A stretch of DNA of 9,011 nt from an uncultured bacterium (lineage in GTDB: Bacteria > Patescibacteriota > Dojkabacteria > B142 > OLB20): the NCBI GenBank assembly GCA_937889205.1, contig CALARN010000127.1:1-9011 (forward strand), in the 5' to 3' direction. This document shows, in pieces, positions 1 through 7,600 of the stretch. A program made the translations under genes and the position numbers. Numbering within the stretch: the first letter of the stretch is position 1; every line of letters begins with the position of its first letter. The notes beneath the pieces were generated by a model. That model did no database searches. It was given only the letters and a program-made list of their open reading frames with translations, and was not told the origin of the DNA.

Positions 1-35
1 GGATTTTCTGCTGTGGGCGCAAAGTTTTCAAGCAT
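1..35 (-). CDS. Possible 5' end of a divergent reverse-strand gene (partial)
   Basis: Reading the reverse strand from an ATG at 35-33 gives an open frame to the window edge, MLENFAPTAEN followed by a cut codon. Only 11 complete codons are visible, so no function can be suggested. Three things favour a real gene: the stretch is clearly richer in G and C than the AT-rich sequence next to it, an extended -10 promoter box on the same strand lies about 28 bases upstream, and the forward frames across it all close soon after and lack a visible start. If real, it is transcribed away from tdh and has a short AT-rich leader without a Shine-Dalgarno sequence, like the other genes here. The alternative is the tail of a forward-strand gene: the three forward frames end at about 48, 70 and 96. 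Confidence 0.33.
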   Translation of the reverse strand, partial: MLENFAPTAEN

Positions 36-354
36 TTTTTATTTTTATAAATATACTATTAATATTATAACATATGCCACCAATATATATAAATAGATTG
101 ATGTGCTTAACTGATAGTCGGGTAAATAGGTAGTTTTCAAATGAGTCGCTATATATGCCAAATGATAGAAGCTATTTAACTTATTAATCGGGAATTATAG
201 GTCTAGCATATCCTATACTATGTATTATTTTAAGATATATTAAAAGCATAACTTCTAGATATGGCTTTATCTAAGATTTAAGTAGTTCAATTAAAATTAA
301 TAGTAATCAAACCGGTATCTTCTCGTATATATATTTATTATTAATAATTCAATA
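36..354. other. AT-rich non-coding region upstream of tdh
   Basis: This 319-base stretch has no credible coding frame and shows no tRNA, repeat array or mobile-element end. It would serve as the intergenic region between the putative divergent gene and tdh. It contains an imperfect hairpin at 243-268 (eight pairs with one bulged G, nine-base loop, no following T-run), which may be chance. A TATTAT box at 336-341 could be the -10 element of tdh, but no -35 element is recognisable at the right distance, so the tdh promoter is unassigned. Confidence 0.6.
64..72 (-). promoter_or_regulatory. Extended -10 promoter box for the divergent gene
   Basis: On the reverse strand this reads TGTTATAAT: a perfect TATAAT hexamer preceded by the TGn extension. 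No convincing -35 hexamer lies 16-18 bases further upstream, which extended -10 promoters can tolerate. Transcription would begin near 57, leaving a leader of roughly 20 bases before the ATG at 35. In such AT-rich DNA a chance match is quite possible. Confidence 0.35.
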
Positions 355-1293
355 ATGAAGAAAATTCTAGTTACAGGAGCCTTCGGACAGATAGGCTCTG
401 AACTTGTCCCAGCCCTACAGAAAAATTTTGGCTATGACAATGTCATAGCAATGGCTCATCGCAATGTTAGTAGAGAATTTCAAGGCATAGTAGAGTTTGG
501 AGAGGTGACAGATAAAAAGGGTGTAGAGAAGATTATTAAGAAGTATAAGATAGATACGGTTTATCATTTAGCATCGTTACTATCTGCCAATGGTGAAGCC
601 AACCCCCAATTAGCCTGGGATGTTAATATTAATGGCTTGAAGAACATTTTAGATTTAGCTCTAGAGCACAAGATGCGAGTATTTTGGCCCAGCTCAATTG
701 CTGTGTTTGGTCCAACAACGCCTAGAGAGAAAACGCCTCAAAGAACTGTACTTGAACCTACCACTATGTATGGAGTTACTAAGCTAGCAGGTGAGCTTTT
801 GTGTCAGTATTATACAAACAAGTATGGCTTAGATATTAGATCAATCAGATATCCCGGATTAATTAGTTATCTAGCTGAACCTGGTGGGGGTACAACAGAT
901 TATGCTGTGGCGATTTTCTATGATGCCATAAAAACAGGCAGGTATCAGTGTTTTGTAAGTAAAGACACAACTCTACCAATGATGTATATGGACGATGCAA
1001 TTGCTGGCACCTTACAACTTATGGATGCCGACTGGAAGAAAATAAGTGTTCATACAAGTTATAATTTTGCAGCTATTAGCTTTACTGTAGAAGAACTGGC
1101 AAGAGAAATAAATAAGAGTATTAAACTTGAGGTGACATATAAGCCTGATCATAGACAAAAGATTGCCGATTCTTGGCCAAAATCGATTGATGATGCAGTT
1201 GCCAGAAAAGACTGGGGATGGAAACACAAAGTGAATCTTGAAAAAATGTGCCAAATCATGATTAAGAAATTATCTGTTAAATTAAAAAAATGA
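355..1293 (+). CDS. tdh: L-threonine 3-dehydrogenase, SDR/epimerase-like type
   Basis: This cytoplasmic enzyme oxidises L-threonine with NAD+ to 2-amino-3-oxobutyrate, the substrate of the next gene's product. The 312-residue protein is of normal length for the extended short-chain dehydrogenase type of Tdh, which is unrelated to the zinc-dependent E. coli enzyme. It starts with the Rossmann motif TGAFGQIG (residues 7-14), has SSIAVFG around 113-119, and carries the catalytic Tyr139-x-x-x-Lys143 pair (YGVTK). RYPGLIS (165-171) and GGGTTDYA (177-184) match the substrate loop of this family. The segment SWPKSIDDAVARKDWGW (273-289) is a Tdh signature that separates it from UDP-sugar epimerases. 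The ATG at 355 is chosen because MKKILVTG is the usual N-terminus and an in-frame TAA lies upstream at 304. There is no Shine-Dalgarno sequence. The TGA stop overlaps the kbl start (ATGA), and the partner gene makes the assignment secure. Confidence 0.94.
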   Translation: MKKILVTGAFGQIGSELVPALQKNFGYDNVIAMAHRNVSREFQGIVEFGEVTDKKGVEKIIKKYKIDTVYHLASLLSANGEANPQLAWDVNINGLKNILDLALEHKMRVFWPSSIAVFGPTTPREKTPQRTVLEPTTMYGVTKLAGELLCQYYTNKYGLDIRSIRYPGLISYLAEPGGGTTDYAVAIFYDAIKTGRYQCFVSKDTTLPMMYMDDAIAGTLQLMDADWKKISVHTSYNFAAISFTVEELAREINKSIKLEVTYKPDHRQKIADSWPKSIDDAVARKDWGWKHKVNLEKMCQIMIKKLSVKLKK

Positions 1294-2543
1294 GCAAGCA
1301 AGCTTTTTTTCAACTACTTAAAAAAGAAGTTGCCCGTATTGATGCGATCAAAACTTCTAAGCGTAACGAGACTGTGATAACCGGTTTTACTAAAGACACA
1401 CCACCAAGAGCAATTATTAATAAAAAGAGGGTATTAGTATTCAATTCAAACGATTACTTAGGTTTACGTTTTCATCCAAAGTTAATTGCTGCAGAGCATC
1501 AAGCAAGTGAAAAGTTTGGCACTGGGCCAGGTGCGGTTAGGTTTATTTCGGGAACATTAGCTGTTCACAAAGAACTAGAGAAAAGCCTTGCTCAATTTCA
1601 TCGCAGAGATGATGCCATTATTTTTTCATCTGCATTTGCGACCAATGTCGCTACATTATTTTCTTTAATCGTGGGGCAAAGCAAAGACTCTGTTGTAGAT
1701 AATGATGTGCTTGTTATATCAGATGCATTAAATCATAGAAGTATTATTGATGGTATCAGAATAGCCAATCTTGCTTCAGAATCAAAAGCAATATTTGAGC
1801 ATATGAACCCAAAAGACCTAGAGAGAATACTAAAAGAAAATATTGGTAAGTATAAACGAGTAATTGCTATTACTGATGGTGTCTTTAGTATGCTTGGCGA
1901 AATTCAAAAATTAAAAGAAATAAAAAAAGTTATTACCCATTATGATAAACTCTACCCTCAAGGCGTATTGCTTGTTGTTGATGATGCGCATGGTATAGGA
2001 GCGTTGGGTGTAAATGGTACAGGTTCAGAAGAAGTAACCGATGTGCAAGCAGATGTATTAATTGGCACTTTGGGTAAAGCCTTAGGGGCTGATGGTGGGT
2101 ATGTTGTTGCAAATCAAGAAATTATTGACTACTTACGTGAATCGGCAGCAACATACATATATTCTAATTCAATTTCTCCAGGCACTGCAGCTGCAGCAAC
2201 GGCTGCAATAGACTTGCTTTCGAAAAAACAAGGTAAAGAATTAATTACAAAATTAAATACCAATATTTCATACTTTAAGTCTTTAGTGAAAGAACACAGT
2301 TTGCAGATGGCTGCAGATTCTAGCCACCCAATACAACCTTTACTAATAGGCTCTGCAGAGAAATGTCAGGCTTTAGTTAAAGCTTTATTGCTAAAAAATA
2401 TTCTAGTTACCAGTATAAATTATCCTGTTGTTGCAAAGGGTAATGATGAGATTAGAATACAATTATCTGCAAATCATACAAAAGATAACATATTTGAATT
2501 AGTATCTGCTTTGGTGCGGCTAAGAGATGAGATTAAATTTTAA
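1290..2543 (+). CDS. kbl: Glycine C-acetyltransferase (2-amino-3-ketobutyrate CoA ligase)
   Basis: This is a PLP-dependent alpha-oxoamine synthase of the fold-type I aminotransferase superfamily. It cleaves 2-amino-3-oxobutyrate with CoA to glycine and acetyl-CoA, completing threonine breakdown. The 417 residues include SNDYLGL (53-59), GTGPGAVRFISGT (77-89), a stacking His149 in DALNHRSIIDG, Asp231 and His234 in VVDDAHGIGALG (Asp contacts the pyridine nitrogen), and the Schiff-base Lys263 in GTLGKALGADGG. It is about 20 residues longer than typical Kbl. BioF, HemA and serine palmitoyltransferase share these motifs; the neighbour Tdh, whose unstable product should be passed on quickly, decides for Kbl. 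The ATG overlaps the tdh stop in ATGA, so translational coupling is likely, and no ribosome-binding site is visible. No hairpin terminator is seen after the TAA. Confidence 0.95.
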   Translation: MSKQAFFQLLKKEVARIDAIKTSKRNETVITGFTKDTPPRAIINKKRVLVFNSNDYLGLRFHPKLIAAEHQASEKFGTGPGAVRFISGTLAVHKELEKSLAQFHRRDDAIIFSSAFATNVATLFSLIVGQSKDSVVDNDVLVISDALNHRSIIDGIRIANLASESKAIFEHMNPKDLERILKENIGKYKRVIAITDGVFSMLGEIQKLKEIKKVITHYDKLYPQGVLLVVDDAHGIGALGVNGTGSEEVTDVQADVLIGTLGKALGADGGYVVANQEIIDYLRESAATYIYSNSISPGTAAAATAAIDLLSKKQGKELITKLNTNISYFKSLVKEHSLQMAADSSHPIQPLLIGSAEKCQALVKALLLKNILVTSINYPVVAKGNDEIRIQLSANHTKDNIFELVSALVRLRDEIKF

Positions 2544-2566
2544 GATTTATATTGTAAGTTATTAAT

Positions 2567-2595
2567 TTCACATATACTATCGAAAATATTATAAT
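2567..2595 (+). promoter_or_regulatory. Sigma70-type promoter for the carbonic-anhydrase-like gene
   Basis: A -35 hexamer TTCACA (2567-2572; one mismatch to TTGACA) and a perfect -10 TATAAT (2590-2595) are separated by exactly 17 bases. Transcription should begin near 2602, giving a leader of about 40 bases. A second TATAAT at 2605-2610 lacks a matching -35. The element separates the downstream gene from the tdh-kbl operon. Confidence 0.6.
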
Positions 2596-2642
2596 CTTCA
2601 AAGTTATAATAAACCCATTAATATTTACAATAATTTAACATT

Positions 2643-3059
2643 ATGCACAAAGCAAAATTTTGCATTATCACATGTATGGATTTTAGGTTTCAAGATAAAA
2701 TTCAAAAATATATAAAAAATCAAGGCTGGTTGGGATCATGCGATGAAATAATTATTGCTGGTGCGTCAAGAGATCTTGTAAAGCCCTTAGAGCCTTTTCA
2801 TAAAGAATCAATTATTAGACAAATCAATTTATCAGTTAAACTTCATGATCCTGATGAAATTATAATCATTGATCATCAAGATTGTGGAGGGTATGCTCAA
2901 GATCAAACAATTCTCAGTGGTCTTGAAACTGCCAAAGATCAAACAGAGCACAAAATCTATGCCAAACAGGCGTATGAAATACTAAAAAAAGATTATCCTG
3001 ATAAAATAGTCTCAATCTACTACATTGCTTTTTCGGGAGAGGTTACAAAATTAATTTAG
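2643..3059 (+). CDS. Small beta-carbonic-anhydrase-like zinc protein
   Basis: The protein keeps the zinc-site layout of beta-class carbonic anhydrases: CMDFR (Cys11, Asp13, Arg15) matches CxDxR, and HQDCGGY (His78, Cys81) matches HxxCG. Beta carbonic anhydrases bind zinc through Cys-His-Cys and interconvert CO2 and bicarbonate, with the Asp/Arg pair gating the metal. At 138 residues it is well below the roughly 200 of classical enzymes and lacks much of the usual N-terminal arm. The loop that classically reads RNAGG is here AGASRDLV (39-46), a variant that I recall from short CPR and other bacterial carbonic-anhydrase-like proteins. The chain is cytoplasmic, with no signal sequence. It has its own promoter and stands alone between kbl and a membrane protein. 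Zinc binding is likely; true CO2 hydration is unproven, since active-site residues outside the metal site differ from well-studied members. Confidence 0.78.
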   Translation: MHKAKFCIITCMDFRFQDKIQKYIKNQGWLGSCDEIIIAGASRDLVKPLEPFHKESIIRQINLSVKLHDPDEIIIIDHQDCGGYAQDQTILSGLETAKDQTEHKIYAKQAYEILKKDYPDKIVSIYYIAFSGEVTKLI

Positions 3060-3061
3060 AA

Positions 3062-3090
3062 TTTACATGTACACGAGCACGTACTAGAAT
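3062..3090 (+). promoter_or_regulatory. Sigma70-type promoter for the anchored protein gene
   Basis: A -35 hexamer TTTACA (3062-3067) and a -10 TAGAAT (3085-3090), each with one mismatch to consensus, are separated by 17 bases. The expected start near 3097 gives a leader of about 20 bases before the ATG at 3118. It begins only two bases after the preceding stop codon. Confidence 0.53.
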
Positions 3091-3117
3091 TGTAACCAAT
3101 TATTATTTTTAAATTTT

Positions 3118-3927
3118 ATGGATAATTCAATTTTGGCAAATAATTCTTCTGCGTCAGAAATTAAAGATTCAGCGAAGTCGAATAGCCTAGCTAAAGTGTT
3201 TATGTTCCTTTCAATTCTTTTAAATATCGGCTTAGTAATTGCGATAATTTTATTGTTAAGTGATAAGGCTCTATTGAGAGATAAATCCAGTAATCAGTTA
3301 GTCACAATTACTGCAACAGAAGTCCAAAAAGATGCAGAGTCGCAGCCAACAATTTCTCAGGCCGAATTATCAGATGGATGGGTTATAACAAAATCGTTGA
3401 CTGAGGCTACAAATAATAATGACATAAACGAATTTACTGCGCAAATTAGTAATTACAAAATTTCGTTAACTAATAGAATGCTTCTTACGGGGCAGTATTC
3501 AGAAAAGAAGCAAAGTAGTGACCAGGTAAATAAAGGTACGGTTGTTAGTGTTGACAATCAAGGTGATGTGCAAAGTCTTAAAATTAATTTTGCAAATGGT
3601 CAGCAATTGACTGTTAATGCTGAACTTGCATGGGAAGAATATATTAGTTATGAAAAGGCTATTAAGCTTACGGGAAGTAAAATCCCTAATTTAAAAAGAG
3701 TCTTTATCGGGACTGATGAAGAGCCAGTTTGGAGATACATTGATGATAGCAGCCAATTGGATTGTGAAAATCATATACCCGAATCAAGTGTAATCAAGCA
3801 ACCATGTGGTAGTGGATTTATCTTATTAAATAATATAAGTATTGTTAAAGCAGAATGTAGCGGGTCAGATCCTGCTGCCTGTGATGCTATTATGAAGACT
3901 TTAGAAGTCACCATACTTTCTAATTAA
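3118..3927 (+). CDS. Single-pass membrane protein, extracytoplasmic four-Cys domain, unknown
   Basis: I do not recognise a family. The 269-residue protein has a polar Ser/Asn-rich cytoplasmic tail (1-26), one hydrophobic helix (about 27-47, FMFLSILLNIGLVIAIILLL), and a largely hydrophilic outer region. Lysines before the helix suggest N-inside, C-outside topology, and the lack of a signal-peptidase site suggests a retained anchor. Residues about 48-105 look like a flexible Ser/Thr/Gln-rich stalk, and 106-200 alternate like beta strands. Four cysteines (216, 230, 247, 255) sit in the last fifth of the chain and could form two disulfides outside the cell. It has its own promoter at 3062-3090 and no Shine-Dalgarno sequence. 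It lies near the giant surface protein gene, so a cell-envelope role is possible, but no function can be claimed. Confidence 0.82.
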   Translation: MDNSILANNSSASEIKDSAKSNSLAKVFMFLSILLNIGLVIAIILLLSDKALLRDKSSNQLVTITATEVQKDAESQPTISQAELSDGWVITKSLTEATNNNDINEFTAQISNYKISLTNRMLLTGQYSEKKQSSDQVNKGTVVSVDNQGDVQSLKINFANGQQLTVNAELAWEEYISYEKAIKLTGSKIPNLKRVFIGTDEEPVWRYIDDSSQLDCENHIPESSVIKQPCGSGFILLNNISIVKAECSGSDPAACDAIMKTLEVTILSN

Positions 3928-3995
3928 GTATTAAGAAGGGATATTAATATAAGTATCTGCTCAAGTGTAGTTAAATAAAGGAATAAATAGTATTG

Positions 3996-4024
3996 TTGTA
4001 GTATTAACATTAAACAATTATTAT
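3996..4024 (+). promoter_or_regulatory. Weak candidate promoter giving a leaderless transcript
   Basis: A poor -35 (TTGTAG, 3996-4001) lies 17 bases before a good -10 (TATTAT, 4019-4024). The predicted start site falls at about 4031, the A of the ATG, which would make the mRNA leaderless. The weak -35 keeps confidence low. Confidence 0.22.
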
Positions 4025-4030
4025 TGCGAT

Positions 4031-4492
4031 ATGGAAGAAGTAAATGATAGATTTACAATAAGATGGGATAAAATTAATCTTGTTATTAATAATAGACCTA
4101 TTGAGTACCCTTTACTTAGAGTAAAAATTTCAGGGGATACTTCTTTGGTAGAGTTTGTAAAATATATGTCAAAAATTGAGTCTTTTACAGAAAGTTTTGA
4201 AGGAGATTATATTTCTATAACTGACTTTACAGACCTGAGTCCAAATAAAATTATTGAATCATTAATCTCTGTTTCATCTAATCGACTGTTAAAATCCCTC
4301 ACTTTTGTTAGTAATCAATCGAAAATATCTTTTGTGCTACTAGGTAAAAATTCAAAACTGACAGTTTTAAGAAAACGATTAGAAGACGCAAATACGATTA
4401 CTGAAAAAAACGAATACGCATATAATTATTGCTTTATTGAAGATGAAGCCCAGATGGTAAGCATGGCAGAAGAGTTGTTAACTCAGAAATAA
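4031..4492 (+). CDS. Small soluble protein, possibly SpoIIAA/STAS-like
   Basis: The 153-residue protein has no signal or membrane segment and is probably cytoplasmic. Its predicted order resembles SpoIIAA-like STAS/SEC14 domains: a strand (59-65, DYISITDF), a helix (71-88), a strand pair or strand (about 89-104, KSLTFVSNQSKISFVLLG), a helix (107-120), and a final strand-helix YCFIEDEAQMVSMAEELL (133-150). The last motif is like the 'f.deeeAl.wL' ending of that family. Such proteins are small lipid- or partner-binding regulators in some bacteria, but the similarity is judged by eye only. The N-terminal 58 residues look like extra beta structure. The ATG at 4031 is the first plausible start; the 103-base gap upstream is AT-rich without a Shine-Dalgarno sequence. 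Call it hypothetical if a profile search fails. Confidence 0.72.
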   Translation: MEEVNDRFTIRWDKINLVINNRPIEYPLLRVKISGDTSLVEFVKYMSKIESFTESFEGDYISITDFTDLSPNKIIESLISVSSNRLLKSLTFVSNQSKISFVLLGKNSKLTVLRKRLEDANTITEKNEYAYNYCFIEDEAQMVSMAEELLTQK

Positions 4493-4661
4493 ATCTTCAT
4501 AGTAAATAGATAAAAATTTGTTTTCTTTTTAAAATTTTATTACACTTAATTGAGAATTTTGCATTCTTAATATTTTTACAGGATGCCGTTATTTAAAAGT
4601 TCATCAAAAACTTCATCTACTTCTCTTTTAAGAGTCATTGTATTTTTTACTACTTTTCTCA

Positions 4662-7600
4662 ATGTATAAGCAAAATAACTTTGCTACATCTCTTAAATCT
4701 CTTTTTACCAAACGATCCAGATACTTATTAGTGGCTTCACTGTCAATGTTAGTGATTGGGGCTTTGGTATTTAAAGATGCTGGTAAATATGTAGGTGCTT
4801 TAAATTCAGTTCCGGCTAATGATATTTCACTAATTGGTACTACCGATGAATATACAACGTTTGACCTTGATAATTATGGGGATGTTGTATTGGCAAATTC
4901 TACTGATTCGACTATTGAGAAATATAGCTCTACTGGTATTTTAGCTTATTCAACAGCTGATTATGATGATTATTATTCCAATGTTGAAGATATTGCAGTG
5001 GGCACTGATGGTTCTGTTTACCTTTTAAGAAATACCAGAAACCCTAGTTTTTATAATGAAATAATTAAACTCAATAGCAGTTTAGAGTATGTTGATAGCT
5101 ACAATACAAATCTTGCACAAACACGTTCTTCACCTATGGGAATGGATGTTGACTCAAATGGTAATGTATATTTTTCGAATTCTACAAGTAGTGTCAATTC
5201 AATCTTAAAGCTGTCGTCAGATTTTGGCACTCTCTCGACAATTATTGATGGTATGGATGAGCCTGCATTAGATGTCCATGTTTCCTCTGACGATCAATTG
5301 TATCTATTGGCTCTGGATGTTAACGATGAGATTGTCATAAAAACATGTGCAGTTACAAATTGTAGCCATCCTTCATCTTTCCCTTACGGGCCTAGCAGAA
5401 CATATGCGACCGAGTTGACTACAGACTCAAGAGACATTGCGTATGTTTCTTCCCTTTTTACAGGTGTTGATGTAATATCTTATTCAGATGGGCTTATTGA
5501 AGAACATAGTGAAGATTGGGGGACATACTATCAAGATATTTCATACTATGAGAGCTATATATTTGTAATGGTATCAGAATATGGCGTTGGCACTAATATT
5601 TATGCCTTTGATGAAACTACAGGGGTTTCGCCCACTCCAACTGATATTCCATATTGTAGTGAGATGTATAGCTGTGATAGTGGTACGGTTTACGAACTTG
5701 AGGGAGGGATGTATTTCAGTGATGACCCAGATTGTTCTGAAGCTTTTTGGTGTGACACTTATCCAGTTGATAGCCCTGGAATGTGCGGTGATAATGATGG
5801 CTGTGATTGTTATTGGGAGGAAGGTGTAGAATGTTTAAACGAAGGAGGGGGGCCCACTGATACTGCAACGCCAACTGCAACCCCAACACCAACTCCGGGT
5901 TTTTCTGATAACTTTGATGAGGCGGTTAACTATGTTGGAGGTAGTGGAAATTATTTATATGCAGAATTATTAGTAAATGCGACTCTTGAGCAAGACGAGG
6001 ATTCATCAGTATTAGATAAATATAATATTGAAGGGTCATTATGGGCAAAATATACAGCAACTCAAGACGGAGATGTCGAGTTTAATACTTGTAATTCTTA
6101 TGGACCTTACTCTACAAATACAGGTGGCTTGACCATGCAAATTTATACAGGCACTGCCTTAAATGATTTAACATTTGTAGGTGGAAACAAGAATGGTTGT
6201 TACGAAAATAGCTATGGTAGTAGAATAAATTTCTATGCCGAAGAGGGTGAAACTTATTATATACAAATAGGTATTAATGAGGTTAGTGAGATTGAAAATT
6301 CGCACCTTTATTATGATAACTATCTGAGAATAAATCCTTATTCATCTTCTGTTACTCCGCCTGCAAATGACGGTTTTGCTGATGCAGAGACCATAGAACC
6401 TAATCTACTTTCTAGTTCTGATGATTATCAGGCATATGAGAAGGTAGTTTGGGCTGCTACGATGGAGCCTTCAGAGCCTGATTACGATAAATATCTCAAT
6501 TCGGCTAGATCTATTTGGTATACCTGGACAAGTGGAAACACTGCAGAAGAGATGTGGCTAGATACCTGTGAAAAGGGTTATGGTTTTACCTATATGGATT
6601 CAGTTATTAGTGTTTACACTGGATCAGCAGTAAATGATTTGACACTAGTCGCAGAGAATGATGATTGGGATAACCCCCGAAACCTTGATTGGGGCTGTGG
6701 CTGGTCAGGTGAAACTAGCATGCTTAAGTTTACGACTACTCCTAATACTACTTACTATTTTAGAGTGTTGATGCTCTCAAATATTCATGATAATTTTCTT
6801 GAGAAGTCTTTGTTCACTTTTAGAAATAAACCAACAATTATTCCAGTTGAACCAATAGAAGATATTCCTCTTGGCAATACTGTTTGCGACAATCACGGTG
6901 GAGTTGCAAGAGCAATCCCTTATGCCATGTCTGATGGAGGACTCTCTCTTGATGCATGGAATGAGTGTTTCTCATGGTGCAATGCGAACATGAGTGATGA
7001 TTATCCAACCTGTCAGTTTAATGGTGATGGGCCTAGAAACTGCTGGTTGAATTATCCTCCACTAGTTAGTGAAGATCCAGATGTTTATGACATAGATCAA
7101 TGTATCTGGAAAGAGGGTAGCGTAAATTATGGCGGTAATCTGTTCCCTATGGGTGCCTATGTTGGCCAAACCAGTGGATATTTATTGAAAGTGCCAGAGG
7201 AGATTGATGCAAAATTAAAAAATAGTCCTAATATTGATGTTACAAAGAAAAGACAAAAAGGGGAAAAGACTGTTATGATAGAAGAAAAAGCAGACATTGC
7301 TCCATTAGCAGATGTTGCCGTTGCCTTTGAAGAAGGTTCTGCTACGAATGGTAAATTAATTGAATGGAATACCTTGACTGCTGATTCTAATCCTAACTTT
7401 GGTAAAGCCTTCATTCACGGCTTGACTGATCAAGCAGGAGCATCCAGTTCATTCGATCTTTATATTCCTATTCCTTCCGGAAATATTAGTAATAGTGTCT
7501 ATGTTTGTCCGGGTGCCGACTCTCTTGGAGATGTAACTCAAGGCTGTACCGATGGGGTAGAATATGAGGTGGGTGACTCAGTTCCAGGAACTTCTGATTT

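Noticed and set aside
243..268. Hairpin AAAGCATA / TATGGCTTT as terminator or regulatory RNA
   Set aside because: It has a bulge, a nine-base loop and no T-run, and such AT-rich pairing is expected by chance here.
1012..1254. Reverse-strand open frame of 80 codons inside tdh
   Set aside because: It lies wholly within a confidently identified gene, its translation shows no family motif, and no promoter supports it.
1291..1293. TGA read as glycine (code 25), given the CPR-like content
   Set aside because: The TGA sits at the expected end of Tdh and overlaps the kbl ATG; no gene here has an in-frame TGA where Gly is expected.
4510..4540. AT-only inverted repeat after the STAS-like gene as terminator
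   Set aside because: The stem is entirely A-T with a mismatch, so it is too weak to call an intrinsic terminator in AT-rich DNA.
4638..4661. In-frame TTG start adding eight residues to the giant protein
   Set aside because: TTG is the rarer start, there is no ribosome-binding site before it, and the ATG at 4662 gives a normal basic N-terminus followed by a hydrophobic helix.
5581..5829. Forward frame of 82 codons inside the giant gene
   Set aside because: It is an alternative reading of the propeller end and Cys-rich segment, whose main frame makes clear domain sense.
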